DNA from: Inia geoffrensis
Taxonomy: Eukaryota > Chordata > Mammalia > Artiodactyla > Iniidae
Direction: 5' to 3'
Assembly: GCA_036417435.1 (NCBI GenBank)
Contig: CM070900.1
Span: 167,638,815-167,702,814, forward strand
Length of the DNA stretch: 64,000 nt
Part shown: positions 11,695-24,395 of the stretch, piece after piece
How the letters are laid out: every line of letters starts with the position of its first letter
Position numbering within the stretch: position 1 is the first letter of the stretch
Program-made: the position numbers and the translations under genes
Notes under the pieces: model-generated
What the model saw: only the letters and a program-made list of their open reading frames with translations
Told to the model about the DNA's origin: nothing
The model's database searches: none

Positions 11695-12819
11695 CAAATA
11701 GATTATTGAAAGTAGGTTTGTAATAGAAACACTTGGCATGAGTTTTGTTTTACTGATGGGACCTTGATTGATACAGCATGAATTCTACCTGTAGGACTGC
11801 ATCCTAGAGACAAAATACACTAAACATCTGGGTTCAAGATTGCTCATCACAGCCCTTTGAAACAGCAAAACATAGGAAGCATTTAAATATTCACAAGTAG
11901 TTGACTAGTTAAATATAATGTTTATTCATATTAGGAAATACAGTGTAGCTACCAAAAATTCTGTTTTAAAGTTCTTATGTTTTGGAAAGTTGTTCAGTTC
12001 GTATAGTTTGGTGAAAAAAAAAAAATTATCCAAATTTTATAATAGCCTTAAATTAGCAAATAGAATAAAGTTTCTATAATTGATTTTTCTAATTTCTGGA
12101 TTGCAGGTTATCATGAATTAATTTTTTGTATTTCTCATTTTTTTCAAAAAACATTTAATTCTGTTATTAAACAATATTACTTAAAGGAAAAACTTCAAGG
12201 TGATGCTAGTGAGAGCATGCAAGAAATTTTTTTCTACTTCCTCTGCAAATGGCTATCTTTGCATCCTCTTAAGGAGCTGTATAATATTCATTAAGGCGGA
12301 GTCACATTGAAGATATGTCTACATCGAATATGTTGTCTTTCATTCCTGTTACAAGAAATTGACTACAGTCTATCTTTATTATTCATGAATTTGTATTTAC
12401 AAATTTGCCTACTCACCAAAATATATTTGGAACCCCCAAATCAGTAATCATGGTTCTTTCTCCATCATTTGAGAACATGCACAATATCAGTGAAAACTTT
12501 GAGTCCCTGTTGAACTTGATCAAAATGAGCCTCTGCCTTCTTTTGTTAGCTCTCATAGTAAATAAGGGTCCTTTTCACGGTCTATTTTGAGCGACATTTA
12601 CATTTTTTTTCATCTTTGTACTTTTTTTAGGTGATTTCTTTGTATAAAATGTCCCCCCAAGCATAGAGCTGTTGTGCTAACTAGTGTTCTAAAGCTCAAA
12701 AATGCTGTGATGTTCCTTACAAAGAAAATGCATGTGTTAAATAAGATTTGTTCAGCCCTGAGTTAAAGTGCTGTTGGCTGTGAGTTCAGTGTTAAAGAGT
12801 CAACAATGGCTGACCCTTG
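11695..12819. other. Intergenic DNA, nothing assigned
   Basis: No gene, RNA or repeat could be supported. Composition is AT-rich, with ordinary short homopolymer runs. The open frame 12405-12590 has no recognisable feature. Confidence 0.5.
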
Positions 12820-13088
12820 ACCAAAGCAGAGGCTAGAAACACCCACCCTCAGTGCAGTAAAAAATCCACATATAACTTTTAGTTGACCCTCCAAATCCAT
12901 GGTTCTGTAACCAAGGGCTCAACCAACCATAGATCATATAGGATTTACAATAGTAAATAGTAGTATTTTCAGTAGTAGTATTTACTATTTCAAAAGCCAG
13001 TTACTGTAGTGTTTACTTTTGAGAAAAAACCTGCATATAAATGGACCCACACAGTTCAAATCCATGTTGTTCAAGTGTCAACTGTGTA
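12820..13088 (-). mobile_element. Tigger-type (pogo) DNA transposon fragment
   Basis: AGTTGACCCT at 12881-12890 and its mirror TCAAGTGTCAACTGT at 13071-13085 mark the ends of a small pogo/Tigger-like element. Between them lie AACCAACCATAGATC, the antisense of the GATCYGCGGTTGGTT-like block, and CATATAAATGGACCCACA. The preceding AAAAATCCACATATAAC resembles a second piece of the same family. Non-autonomous and old; the exact subfamily is not certain. Confidence 0.65.
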
Positions 13089-13732
13089 TTTAAAAAGTTG
13101 TCTTTGAACAGAAGCACACATGAAATAAGGTTATGTTTGACTGGTTGATGAAAATATTGTGACCAGATACTCACAGGAACAAAGCTTGTATTTCCCCTAG
13201 GAGCAATGGTTCAGTATTTGCCAATTCAGTGTTTGTCGCTAATTTATAGAACTTAACTGCTACAAATAACAATTGACTGTTTTAGCTAGTTTTCTAAATA
13301 GTTTCTATGTAACCTCTAAATAGTTTTATAGCTTACCCAAAACTCTTTTAGTGAAATGTCAGTTTTTTACAACAGTTTCTGAAACATATTCCTCGGGCCC
13401 TAATGTTTTATGGTGGTCCCTCAGTAGGCACCTTCCTGTGGAACAAGGGAAGGAGATCATAGCAGTGTAGTCTCTGTATCTTCTACCCCATTTTTCAAGG
13501 CTTTATCTCTTATACATGTTGAGGTTCATTCAGGATCTTATTTGTACGATTTCTGCTGATAAAATAGAAAAGGAAAAAAAAATGGGTCTAAAGGCTTTTT
13601 ACAGTCAATCATGATGGCATTAATAATGTTGATACTCAAGTTATTGTTATTTTTAAAACATAGAGAACTCAAAAATGGAGGAGTGTTTAGGTATAACAAT
13701 AAAATTCTAGATGTTAATTATAACTATATATT
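13089..13732. other. Intergenic DNA, nothing assigned
   Basis: No gene or repeat was recognised. The open frame starting at 13611 continues into the SINE that follows and is not a gene. Confidence 0.5.
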
Positions 13733-13745
13733 AGAAAAGGCAAGG

Positions 13746-13891
13746 GCTTCCCTGGTGGCGCAGTGGTTGAGAGTCCGCCTGCCGATGCAGGGGACATGGG
13801 TTCGGGCCCCTGACCGGGAAGATCCCACATGCTACGTAGCAGCTGGGCCCGTGAGCCATGGCCACTGAGCCTGCGTGTCCAGAGCCTAAAA
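13746..13891 (+). mobile_element. CHR-type tRNA-derived SINE, 3'-shortened
   Basis: The copy starts with the family head GGCTTCCCTGGTGGCGCAGT and has a B-box-like GGTTCGGGCCCC in the tRNA-derived part, where RNA polymerase III promoters lie. The body then runs to GAGCC near 13886. About 50 bases of the usual 3' half are missing; it passes straight from AGAGCCT into a short A run. AGAAAAGGCAAGG at 13733-13745 and 13892-13904 is a perfect 13-bp target duplication, so the shortened form was probably what inserted. SINEs of this family depend on L1 proteins to move. Confidence 0.95.
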
Positions 13892-13904
13892 AGAAAAGGC
13901 AAGG

Positions 13905-14929
13905 CTTTAATTGCATTGAATTTTTAAAGTAAAATGACTAATTTCTTCAGAATTAACATATATTAATTCAATATTTTAAGAATATAATTAGATCTTGTGC
14001 AAGAACACTGGCAGAGGTAATGAAGAGAAAAGTAATTATAATGATTTTTATCCAGAAAGGAGGTACCTGGCAACTGTTGGCCTAGAGAGGGGTGATCAAG
14101 ACAAAGAGAAGTAAAGGTCACTCAGAGATGGCCTTAAGCCAGAACAATTGATGTGAGGCTTGGGAGGGGAACATGTGGAGTGAAGAGGACAGGGTTGGCA
14201 TTAAGAGACATGGAGAAAAGAGAAGAAACATAGCTAATCTGGGAGGGAAGGGTTTTTTCTTTTTAAAATATGTACAATTAGTTGTTCAAATGTAAAAATT
14301 CACAGGGATGTTCAGAAAGCAACTGGAAACAGAATAATTGGAGGTAGAGAGGGAAGACAATGGTGAACCTATTTTTGGAGATTTCCACAGTTAGAGATAC
14401 TCATAATTTATGTTGAGCAGGGTCAGTTGAGTTTTATAATTGGGATAAAAATTATTTAACAGAATTGGTTTTATTCTGAAAATGTAAAGGAAGTGTGACT
14501 GATGATTAAATGTCCACAAAGGTAGCCTGTCTTATTTGAACTCCCCCTTGGGTGAGAAAAAGAAATGATAAAGTCTCAGTGTGAAGTCTCATATGCCTGA
14601 TTCCTGCTGACTCTATTAAATGTTGTGCAAGGTAAACACACATCACAGATTCTCTCCTTTCAGTAAAAAAAAAAATTCTGATGATACCATAAATAAAAGA
14701 CAAATAACAGGAAAACCATAATAATAAGTCAAAATTTTATTTCAAAATAAATCTCTATAGGGATTTCTTTGCTCTCTCTCTCTCTTTGTCTCTCTCTCTC
14801 ATTGATATAATTAGAAAACTAATACCTAAGCAAAATGTATAGCAAAATCATTACTTTTATTAAACTTTGGCATCTGTATATATATTAGGTTAAATTCTAG
14901 TTGCAAGGCAATAGAAATAAATGATGTAA
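13905..14929. other. Intergenic DNA with a (TC)n tract
   Basis: No gene. A pyrimidine (TC)-rich tract lies at 14771-14800. The stretch 14040-14350 is richer in G and A and could be an old LINE trace, but I could not match it. Confidence 0.45.
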
Positions 14930-15070
14930 ACTCTGACCTCAAAACTCTATATCTAGTGGGAAGACAGACAATGAACCAAGTATTACAGTGCAGTGTCAAA
15001 CACTATGAGAATTTTTCTTAAGGTATGTATCAGAAGGGGATGGCTCATCTAACTGTCAAACATGAGAGAT
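14930..15070 (-). mobile_element. L2 LINE 3' fragment, antisense
   Basis: The words CTAGTGGGAAGACAGACAAT and a following AGTGCAGTGTCAAACACTATGAG match the antisense L2 3' region (the 'ctagtggg-gacagacaataaac' block followed by 'gtgataagtgctatgaag'). Short and diverged. Confidence 0.5.
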
Positions 15071-17829
15071 TTGGGGGTAGTGAACAAATAATACCACAAA
15101 TATGAAAAACATTTTTAATTATTTGGAAATTAATTGAACTTTACACACATGGTTATTGTGTGCCCTAGAACCCATAAAATTAAAATTTTATGTATACATA
15201 CATAAAATTATGTGTATATTATATGTACATTATAGAATTTTTACATGCAAATTTTTATATTTATATTATACATGCATACACAGAAACACACACACACATG
15301 CACCACACTGTCATGATTTAGTCAAAGCTTTGATCTGCAGATCACGTCGACATGAAGAATTCAAGTTACTTGACCAATGTGTCATAGCTGTTGCAAATTA
15401 CCACTGACATATCTTTCTCCAATGGCAGTAATCTTTCTCTAGGGGAAACCTCAGGCACATAATTCCCCAACTCCTAAAGAAAAAGACGAGGAAGCCCTGA
15501 GATGGAGGATACAATAGCTGGATTAGACTAAATAGTGAGGTTGAAGAAGATCCACAAGGTACAGCTATTGAGTTAAATGTAATATCAAGAATGAGAACAT
15601 ATTGGAAAGGATTTAAATTCTAATTATTGGTCACATTCTTTATCTCAGATTAAATTCTGTAAAGAGCTGCCCAACATTCTGCTAATTCTTCCTGACAAAG
15701 TGAGGCCTGGACTCCAAACCATTATTCTAAGTTATTCAGGGCTCTATAAAGCAGCCATGTGAGAATTGCCACAAATAAATGCTCCTGGAATTCCTGTGAT
15801 AAAGAGGGAGTTATTCTGCTGGGCTGATGATGACTTTATAAAGGAACAGGTTTGAATTAGAATGTATAAACTGATAGATGCCTAAAAGCAGGCTTAGGGA
15901 GAAAAACACAAGGTGACTTGGGTCTGATATTTCAGATTAAAATACCCTATTTTCTTATGTTTGAATCCAATTTCCAAATTATTATTTTCAGCTTTAGCAG
16001 TCACATAAATAAGATAAAGAAACACTAGGAAGTGAAGGTTTGCCAATCTTTCGCCCTAAAATATCATCTTTGAGAAACTGCTTTCAAGAGACTTTGGCAT
16101 TTCGAGTTTAGGTCTTATTTGGCAGTACTGCTCTCTTCTGTACATTGTTCCAGGAAAGTGTGGAGTTTAAGGAAATGGAATTTTTATACACTTTTTATCC
16201 CCTTGCCTACTGATGCACTGATATTTTGGCACTCCTAGTAAGATCACAGAGCTTTTCTGCAGTGCATTTTATTTTTAGAAAACTCCAGTAGTTTTATCTG
16301 CTTCTATCATCTTTCACACAGGTGACAGACAGACAGACACACACACACACACACACACACACACGAAGAAAGTAGAGAAAACCCCTCTTTTTTGGATGTA
16401 CTTTTAAGGAGTCACAGAGTTTTCTTTCTTATACTAGGTAAAATCAGGTTCAAAATCCTGTCCATAGTTCCAATAAGGCTCATACTCTGACAAATAAGCT
16501 TCATCACTGGTGGATTTAGAATGTATCATTGCAACTTTGCTATTTTATTTAAATAACAATCCCTCAAAGGAATTTACTAGTAATAAAAATAATTAATACT
16601 TATATAACTTTAGCTCTCAAGACCTTATTCAATTATTTTTTAATTTCATATTGCCTCTTATTGATACAATTTTATGAATGTAGTGAAGGAATATCTATGA
16701 ACTGTGTGTGAGATTTAAGCCCACTCACTTTAATTCCAAACTCTTTTATTACCCCTCCCCCCAAAAAAAACCATGTGATTAGAACAAAGACGCTCTTAAC
16801 AAAACTTGACACTGGTTCAAAATTATACTTCAAAGCACCCTCCAATTTCCCCAAAGACAGGAAATTGGAAAGGAATGAGAGGGAAGATTTAGCAATTCAA
16901 TAAGTGGGAGTGGGAACCTCTTTCCCACAGTTTCCAAAATAACAAGGACTCTGATTTCAGACACATAGAAAGTGCTCTAATGCAATTTGTTAGATCAATA
17001 AAAAATGAATTAATAAATGTTATGCACAAAGAGAATTTAAAAAGAACAAGGCTCAACCCGATCAAAACTGCAGGCTCATACCTTTGAACAATAATCTCTG
17101 AGTACTGAGGCGACTCTGTCTTTAATGAAGTGCTTGTCAGTCTCTGTCCAATAAATACCTTCTAAGTACAGCAAGCCGATGCCTGGCACAAACTGTAGTA
17201 CTATTTTATCAATCATTTATATATTTTCATTTTTTTGAAAACTTCTAAATCAGCAAACAAACCACAGGAGTTCCTGTAGCTTTAATGGAGTTCCCATCAG
17301 CCTTTAAATTTTAGGCAGAATTCCTCCTATGAGACCAGCCAAACCTCAACCATGAAATGCATTTTATCCAATGTACCTTTAAATATTACATTGAAGCTTA
17401 GGAGAGTCTCTTGACAGACGAGATCAAAGTATCAAATGAAGCAAGTGTGCTTGCTTAACACTACTTAAGCTTAAAAAATAATATACCTTGAAAGCAATTT
17501 TATTTTCTATGACTTGGGCCCATGAAACTTGGCCACAGAAAGTAGTAAGATGTGGGCATTTCTTTGTGTTGATTATAAGGTTTTATTATCACTAAAGAGA
17601 CATTTTGTGTGAAATGTTTCTCAGAGTACAGCTAGTACAAGAATGACCCAGCACAAAGCATTATGTTTCAGACAGGATACTTTGTTGAAAGAGGAATTTG
17701 ATTTTAGATAATTAAGTATAAAATAATTTAAAAGAATATTGGGGAGTTCAAAATATCTTTGGAATGACTGCCAGAAAATGTTTAAGTGTAAACGTTCAGA
17801 TACAATGTCGAGAACCACAGGCAGATCTG
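15071..17829. other. Intergenic DNA, possible conserved noncoding stretch
   Basis: No coding exon or named repeat was recognised over 2.7 kb, apart from a GACA/CA microsatellite at 16323-16364. A small L2- or MIR-like piece is possible near 17145-17200 (CAATAAATACCTTCT...GATGCCTGGCAC). The stretch 15640-16220 has more balanced composition and no repeat signature, so it is the part of the first 20 kb most worth testing for conservation. Confidence 0.4.
16323..16364. repeat. (GACA)n(CA)n microsatellite
   Basis: Four GACA-like units run directly into about 14 CA units. Confidence 0.9.
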
Positions 17830-18180
17830 CTTGAAGAAATCATCACTGCAACCAGGACCACCACAGGTCTGCGGGGTGTACTGCTACCAGGATTTTAACT
17901 TGATTTGCAACCCGTGATGCTGTCAGCATTCATACCACTGCTGCTTCTTCAGGAACCTCATGATGCAACCAATGAGTTCTTCATGATCCACAAGCTTCTG
18001 CAGTTACCTTTGTTGACGAAGTTGATTAACATGGAGGTGCCTTCCCCAAGAAGCTCATGTTTGAACTAAATCTTTACCTGAGTAAACCTGATTGGTTAAA
18101 CCTAGATCATGGGCCTGTGACCAGGATACAAAGGAAGCAGTAGAAGAACATTTTGGGGGTCTCTTGAGGAGAAAGTGCTC
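17830..18180. other. GC-richer island, origin unknown
   Basis: This stretch is clearly richer in G and C than its surroundings. It includes CACAGGTCTGCGGGGTGTAC and several CTGCTTCTTCAGG-like words. It matches no repeat consensus I know. On the minus strand, frames of 20-30 codons alternate with stops, as in a very old retrocopy. It could be a degraded processed pseudogene, an ancient LTR or a conserved noncoding element; I cannot choose between them. Confidence 0.3.
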
Positions 18181-18510
18181 ATATGCTTGCATAATTCCCA
18201 ACCACGATAAGGTGTTCCACATTTATTGAGAAAATAGAAACTGTAATGGAAATCTGGCACATTTGCCAAAACCAATTAGTTTTAAGATTTTATTACAATC
18301 ATAATACAGAGAACTTTCATGTGCCAAGTCAATACAGTCATCCATAATAGCTAATCAGTATTATTCCTACCACCACTACTAACTTGCATTTATATAATCA
18401 TTTGCAATTAATATAACATTAATTAACTTCACATTTTATTTTCCCAATAACCTTGAGAAATAGAACATGGAACCAAGGCTAGAGCTCAGACCTCATTTCC
18501 TGTAGCACAA

Positions 18511-19013
18511 CAGTTCTCAAGAGTTGGACCAAGTACACTTGGTGTGCCCAGGATGCTTTCAGGAGATCTTTGAGGTAAAACTATTTCCACAATGATACTA
18601 CACTGGTATTTGCTTTATTTACTGTTCTGATATTTTATTTCATAGTGCAGAAGCAATAGTGGGTAAAACTGCTAGTGCCTTCATACAAACCAAGTAGTGA
18701 AGACCAAATTGTACTACCAGTCTTATTCACCTCCACACAATCAGAGGGAGAAAAGAATTATTATTGTTGAAGCAGCAAAAAATGATTAATGTTATTAAAC
18801 AGTGGCCTTTGAAAGTTATGTTATTTAGGCTAGTATATATTGTATTAATGTTGCTTTTTAAAAATGAATTGATCAATATTTTTAAATCTCTGTGTTAATT
18901 TCTCATGCACTAAATATTAAGCTACAAGCCATAATACAAAATTCTTTGTGGTCCTCAACAAATTTTAAGAGTACAGAAGTGTCCTGAAACAAAAAAGAAA
19001 TTTGAGAACGTCT
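18511..19013 (+). mobile_element. hAT element with deleted transposase
   Basis: The left end CAGTTCTCAA (18511-18520) and right end TTTGAGAACG (19001-19010) are imperfect inverted repeats of the usual CAGTGGTTCTCAAA hAT terminus. After the left end comes the stretch ahead of the transposase (GCAGAAGCAATAGTGGGTAAAAC near 18645), then GAAGCAGCAAAAAATGATTA. The sequence then jumps to the 3' untranslated words (TCTTTGTGGTCCTCAACAA). The transposase coding part is almost entirely gone. The flanks are not a convincing 8-bp duplication. Confidence 0.65.
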
Positions 19014-20499
19014 CTCCTAGCCTTTCATTAAGGGTTCTACTTCCTGTAATTTATGCACTTTTTTATAAAGAGTAATTATAACAAAAATCTTCAGCATGTT
19101 TTTAAAATACTTGAAGTCAGATTCTCATCTCTGTCACCGTGGTCAAATGCAATGCCTAATATTTACGGTGTCATCAAATAGGCACAACACAGGATACCTG
19201 TTCAATACATGTCAAAAAGTAAAATTGATGACACTTAAAATGGGGAAGAGGGTAAGTTTAATAAAATAGTGCATTATTTTATTAATATTTTATATGTATT
19301 TAAATTATGGTAGTAGTGATTATAATTTGAAAAAAAATCCAAAGAGGAAAATAACAAAAGCAAAAAGCAGTTATTTAAATAAAACAGAGCACTGCCGTGC
19401 CTTTTCCCTCACATGTCAGCCATTACTGAAGCTTTTATTCTCCAGTTGTGTCTTTAGCTATACGCCATGGAAATGTATTTCTTATCTACTTCATTAGAGT
19501 ACTTTTATAATGAAACAATTAGCAGCCCACAAATTGTTAATTCCTTGTTAGTATGAAACCATCTGGTGTCAAATTCTTTACACCAGGGTGGGATTTGAAA
19601 CAGACATGCTCCCCACAACTTGTTCAGCATTAATCACCAGTGAAACCTGATGACAATAATCTTCTGTTTTTAGAAATGCAGCTATTGTTTTAGACAGTTT
19701 TTTTTTTTTGGTACAATGTTTATTTCACTTGAACCTATATTGGAATTTTATTAAGTTGCTTGTGTCAGGGGCAATGATAACATACATTTTAGAAGCTTTG
19801 CAAAGTGTAGTACAGGAGATGCTTCATATTTATCTATAGGCACATGCAGCATAATCTTATTCCCAGCATAATGTTTTAGAGTACTTTTTACATTTAAAAA
19901 ATATCTAAAATTTATTAACTTACATACTTTTAGTGTGACTAAAAGTAAAATGTTAGGAAACATGAAAATAACAAAAATTTAATTTTGATTATGTAATTAT
20001 GCATATAAGAGGTCATCTGAATCTTGGTCAACCTTTTAGATACATCATAAAAAAGACATGTGACATTTGCATCATTTCATTGTTCTTCACATTTTATTTT
20101 CCCACCTAAATTTTTGTTCACCGTGGTTATCATGTTGACCCAGTTACATATCCCTTAGTGATTTCTGAATATTCTTTGGTCCAGATATTTTCACCTTTCC
20201 CTATGGAACTGGTGAGAGGTTCGGATAATTTGGGAAGTCACGACTGTCAGTACAGAAGGAATTGCTTTTTCTATTATAGGCACAATTTGACAAGCTTGCT
20301 TGAATTTCTGGAAAAGATGGTGGTTATAAAAATCATTCTTAAAAATCCCCTTACCTGCAACTCACTTCAAAAGAAGAAGCAAAAAGAAGGAAATATTATT
20401 TACAAGGAAACTCAGAAATTTATTATACTATAAACATTAAAGAGCACCTGCTATTTGCAATATAATATAAGAAAAATGAAATAAAAAGGATTTCAGATC
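19014..20499. other. Intergenic DNA, nothing assigned
   Basis: No gene or confident repeat. Open frames at 19294-19497, 19751-19963 and 20158-20433 have no recognisable domain or splice context. Confidence 0.5.
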
Positions 20500-21194
20500 A
20501 ACCCATAATTTTTCTATAACAAATGAAAGTGCAAAGTCTTAGGAGGTGGCCCAGAATTCGAAGCACACTACATCTGTCTATCTTGTAGCTTGGTGGAGTA
20601 TGGGTTAGAAGCAGGCCAAGCTGTAGAGAATGCAGGCAGAATACTCTACTGTTATCAGCAGTAGTGAACAAGCCATAATAAACACCATCCTGCCAAAATG
20701 GACATGAAAAACATGGCTCATATCTCACTTCCTACCTTGGAGGAATGAGGCCTGGAGATGAGCTATCTTTGCAGCTGTGTAACAAATCTTATGGAAGAGA
20801 GGAGCAGGTGATGGAACACAGCGCCGAATGTTTATAACAATTTCACTGCATGGATGTGTCTCTTCTTCCAAGATATGCCACCTATTACCTATACGTGACA
20901 GTCCCAAGAAGAGCCCTATGAAATATATGTCCTCTGATCCTATCCAGCTAGATGTCCCCTCTCCCCAGAAATCATCTGCAAGGAGTTTAGCCTTGCCATT
21001 TTCTTCTTTTCCCAACAAGTGTGAATATCAAATTTCTTACCCCCAAACCTCCTGGAGAATGTAATGGAGGACAGAGAAGGAGATGGAAATGGCATATGTC
21101 TGGAATGCCTACACGATAACGCTTTCTTTTTTTAGTTCTCTTTGTGTTTGAGCGGAAGTACTGCATCTGCTCTTCATTTGGAAGTTTTACCAGG
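20500..21194. other. Unclassified stretch with opposed open frames
   Basis: Compared with its surroundings this has fewer stops and more balanced composition. Minus-strand frames lie at 20498-20728, 20725-21018 (97 codons) and 20987-21232, with shorter plus-strand frames opposite (20828-21064). I recognise no domain. It directly follows, in the sense direction, an antisense MLT1 LTR, so it could be internal MaLR sequence or another old LTR. A host exon is possible but there is no splice-site or codon evidence for one. Confidence 0.3.
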
Positions 21195-21665
21195 TGTATT
21201 AGCTTTCTATAGCTGCTGTAAAAAATTGCCACACACTTATTTATTGGCTTCTAACAGCACAAATTTATTATCTTACATTTCTCTAATGCACAAGTCAGCC
21301 GCAGGTCTTAGTGGGGTCAAAAAAGGGTGTCAGCATGATTGCATTCGTTTCTGAGGGCTCTAGGGGAGAATCAGTTTTCTTGTCTTTTCTAGCTTCTGTA
21401 AGTCACTTGGATTCCTTGACTCATGGCCCTTTTCCTCCATCTTCACAGCCAGCAATGTTGGATCTCTGACTACTTTTCCATAGTCAGATCTCCTTCTGTC
21501 TATCGCTAGGAAAGTCCCAGGTGATTAGACTAGGCCCACCCAGCTAATCCAGGATGATCTCAAAGATCCTAACAATCAAAGTCCTTTAGCCATGTAATGT
21601 AGTATTCACAGGTTCTGGGGATCAGCACTTGGACATCTTGGGGAGTTATTATTCTGCTCACCATA
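21195..21665 (-). mobile_element. MLT1-type LTR (ERVL-MaLR), antisense
   Basis: The plus strand begins TGTATTAGCTTTCTATAGCT, the reverse complement of the MLT1 3' end, and has the antisense polyadenylation block (CACAAATTTATTATCTTAC). It passes GGATTCCTTGACTCATGGCC and TCCAGGATGATCTCAAAGAT, and ends near CTGCTCACCATA, the LTR start. Nearly full length (about 470 bases). No clean 5-bp target duplication remains. Confidence 0.8.
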
Positions 21666-24192
21666 CTAGAGGAATATTCTCTTGTTTTTGCCTCTGAAAA
21701 CAAACTTCATTTTACTTGATTTCCCGAAAATATCTCTGTATTTTCAGATTTACTTATAAATCTTTTTGCTTAGCCTGCCTTGGCAAATGCTTATTCTTCC
21801 TAGCCACACAATGGCTGATCCATCTTTAACTTCAGGTAGGAAGAAGGGAGAGGTAAAGTGGTTAGGAGATAAAGGTACATGCCAATACCCAAAGGTATCT
21901 CCTTCCCTTTTAAGACTATCATGGGAACTACCCTTAGCAAAATTAGCAAAATTAAACAGTAAAATTGTGATTGATTGATTTTAAATATCTCCTTTTATAG
22001 TTCAGTCAAGCTCTCAAATTTATTTTCCTTCATAAGTGGTGATGCAAATTGCTATGAAACTTAAGAAAATTAAGTTTGATATGTACATTTTTAATTTGCT
22101 CAACTGTGATGATTCAATGATTTACAAAGTCTGTATATTAAAGACTACATTTCACAGACACTCCTGTACCAAAGATGTGAATCTACTAAATATCTACTGA
22201 CAAACTCAGATAAAATGTGACCTCCTCAGAGGTTTCCTTTCTGAAACTCCACTAGCTTCTCAATCTCTATTTTATTACTCTTCAGAGGATGCTGCTCTAT
22301 CAAAACTTATACTTTGCTTATTTAATCATTGCCTTTCCCATCCATGGTCCAAAATTTATTTATTCCAGTTACATATAAAAACAGCAACCCCTTTATACTC
22401 CATATTTGTGCATGACTGTTCATTTCCTTTCTTTGGAAATAAAAATAAACAAATTAAGTGATAGAAGACCTTAAATTTTTAAATAAGAAAATTTCATTTT
22501 ATTGTAAAAATTTGCTAGGATAACATGATTTCCAATTTCTTAAAATAACTTTCTTTTTAAAAATGTTTGTTTGCTCTTTACATTAATACCATATAATGAA
22601 GAGATGTCTGACTACTAAAACTACTTCAAATAAAAAAGTGATTGATGTATGATTGGTTCTCCATGTTCAATCATTTCTAAAACATACTGTAATGTCATAA
22701 AAGGGCAAGTCATAATGTTATAAAAGGAATTCCCCTACTTTGAAGCATATGTCTAGTTAGAGAAAATACAGAAACCTTCTCTTCTATTTAACATTGTGAG
22801 TTCACATTATATTGTACCTATGATAGGGAGAAAGAAATCTTATCACTAAAACAAAAGGATAACATTTCCATAATGCCTATAAGTTGTGTGATATTTTATT
22901 GAAAATGGAATCATGAGTAATTAACTAGAAATGACTGGTATTTAACTTCCTCGTTGTGTTGAAATTGATTCCACATTGTTTTTGCTGGTTTCTAAGGAAC
23001 AAAAATAGGGCTTAGAACTCTGTTGATGTTCACATCATCTGTAAACTGCAGTCTATAAGAGAGCATAAACGTAAGAACTTCTGACCAAGGACACAGGACT
23101 TGTGAGAAAATAAATTCCATTAAAAAAGTGCTAATGAACGTTAGGTCATATTCAGAGTGCTGTCACAATTGGACTTAAGAGAACTACAGTATGCAAATTT
23201 CATAAAATTTATGAATTGCATAAAATTTACATATTCTAGAATACAGTGTTCCATGGTGTTCATTTTCTTTTCACCTAATTTCCTCTCTTCCCCCAAATCT
23301 AAAACATTCCAAGTACTGAATACAGTATATAAAATATCAGCCCTGAGACCACACACAATATGTATGAGAATTATCAAAAATCGCCCATATAAATACAGAG
23401 AAAAATAAATGCAGTTCTACTCAGAATAGTTTTGATAAAAGATTAGGCCCAGAAAGAACTGCGTCTCTTCGAAGATAAGTAAGCTGAAGAGAACACACAG
23501 CCAAAAAAATGAATCTTACATAATTCTTTTTCAAGTGCAGAAAAAAATGGGAAAAGGGAAATGTCAGACACTATAGAGATGAATAACATGTGTTGGATAT
23601 ATTGCAACAGAAATAAAATGAAATTGCAGGCTAAAACGACTCATCCTCTCAGGAATTCTCAAAAACAAATGCCACTCTTTCAAACAAGGAGTGATAAAGT
23701 AATATAATGCAATGAAAAGAGAAATTATGAAAGGAATTAAAATGGGAATGTTATTTCACAATTTGTGAACATGATTAGGAACAGCAAAGACCAGAATTGA
23801 ACCACCAAAACAGATCACATTGAGAACCTGTCAGAAATATCTTTCAAAGGTTTGAGAAAAAAATACAAATTAATTAAAGTCATAAAAACAAAATTATAAT
23901 TAAGGAGCATAACCAATAGAAAACATAGAGATTGTTGGTGTTCCTGACCAAGAGAAATAACAACAAAAACAGCAAATCAAAATTTTAAGGAACCTTTTCT
24001 AATTTGAATGAAACCATGAGTATTAAACTTCTTCTGAGAAAAGCAAAAAGCAAAGAGAAAAAAGGGTAGATAGATGATAGAGAAATAAATAGGTAAATAG
24101 ATATAGTTAGATAGATAGATGATAGATAGATAGACAGAAAAATGAACTTGATAAAATTACCAAACGTAAACTTTAGAAAGAATCTTTAAAAG
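21666..24192. other. Intergenic DNA with a possible L2 piece
   Basis: No gene. Around 22215-22340 the words GTGACCTCCTCAGAGGTTTC and TTTTATTACTC-TTCAGAGG resemble the sense L2 3' region, but support is weak. The A-rich stretch 23430-24060 could be an old L1 remnant; no domain is visible. Just before the next SINE lies a GATA-type microsatellite. Confidence 0.4.
24066..24136. repeat. (GATA)n imperfect microsatellite
   Basis: About 70 bases of TAGA/GATA units with interruptions. Confidence 0.85.
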
Positions 24193-24202
24193 TTCAGAGG
24201 TC

Positions 24203-24395
24203 TGGGCTTCCCTGGTGGCGCAGTGGTTGAGAGTCCACCTGCCAATGCAGGGGGCACGCGTTCGTGCCCCGGTCCGGGAAGATCCCACATGCCACGTAGC
24301 GGCTGGGCCCGTGAGCCATGGCTGCTGAGCCTGCGCGTCTGGAGCCTGTGCTCCGCAACGGGAGAGGCCACAACAGTGAGAGGCCCGTGTACCAC

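Noticed and set aside
13746..13830. tRNA-like A and B box motifs
   Set aside because: They belong to the SINE head. The cloverleaf cannot be completed as a tRNA, and the same motif recurs in the other copies.
18501..19021. 8-bp target duplication for the hAT element
   Set aside because: TAGCACAA on the left and the octamer after the right end agree at only a few positions.
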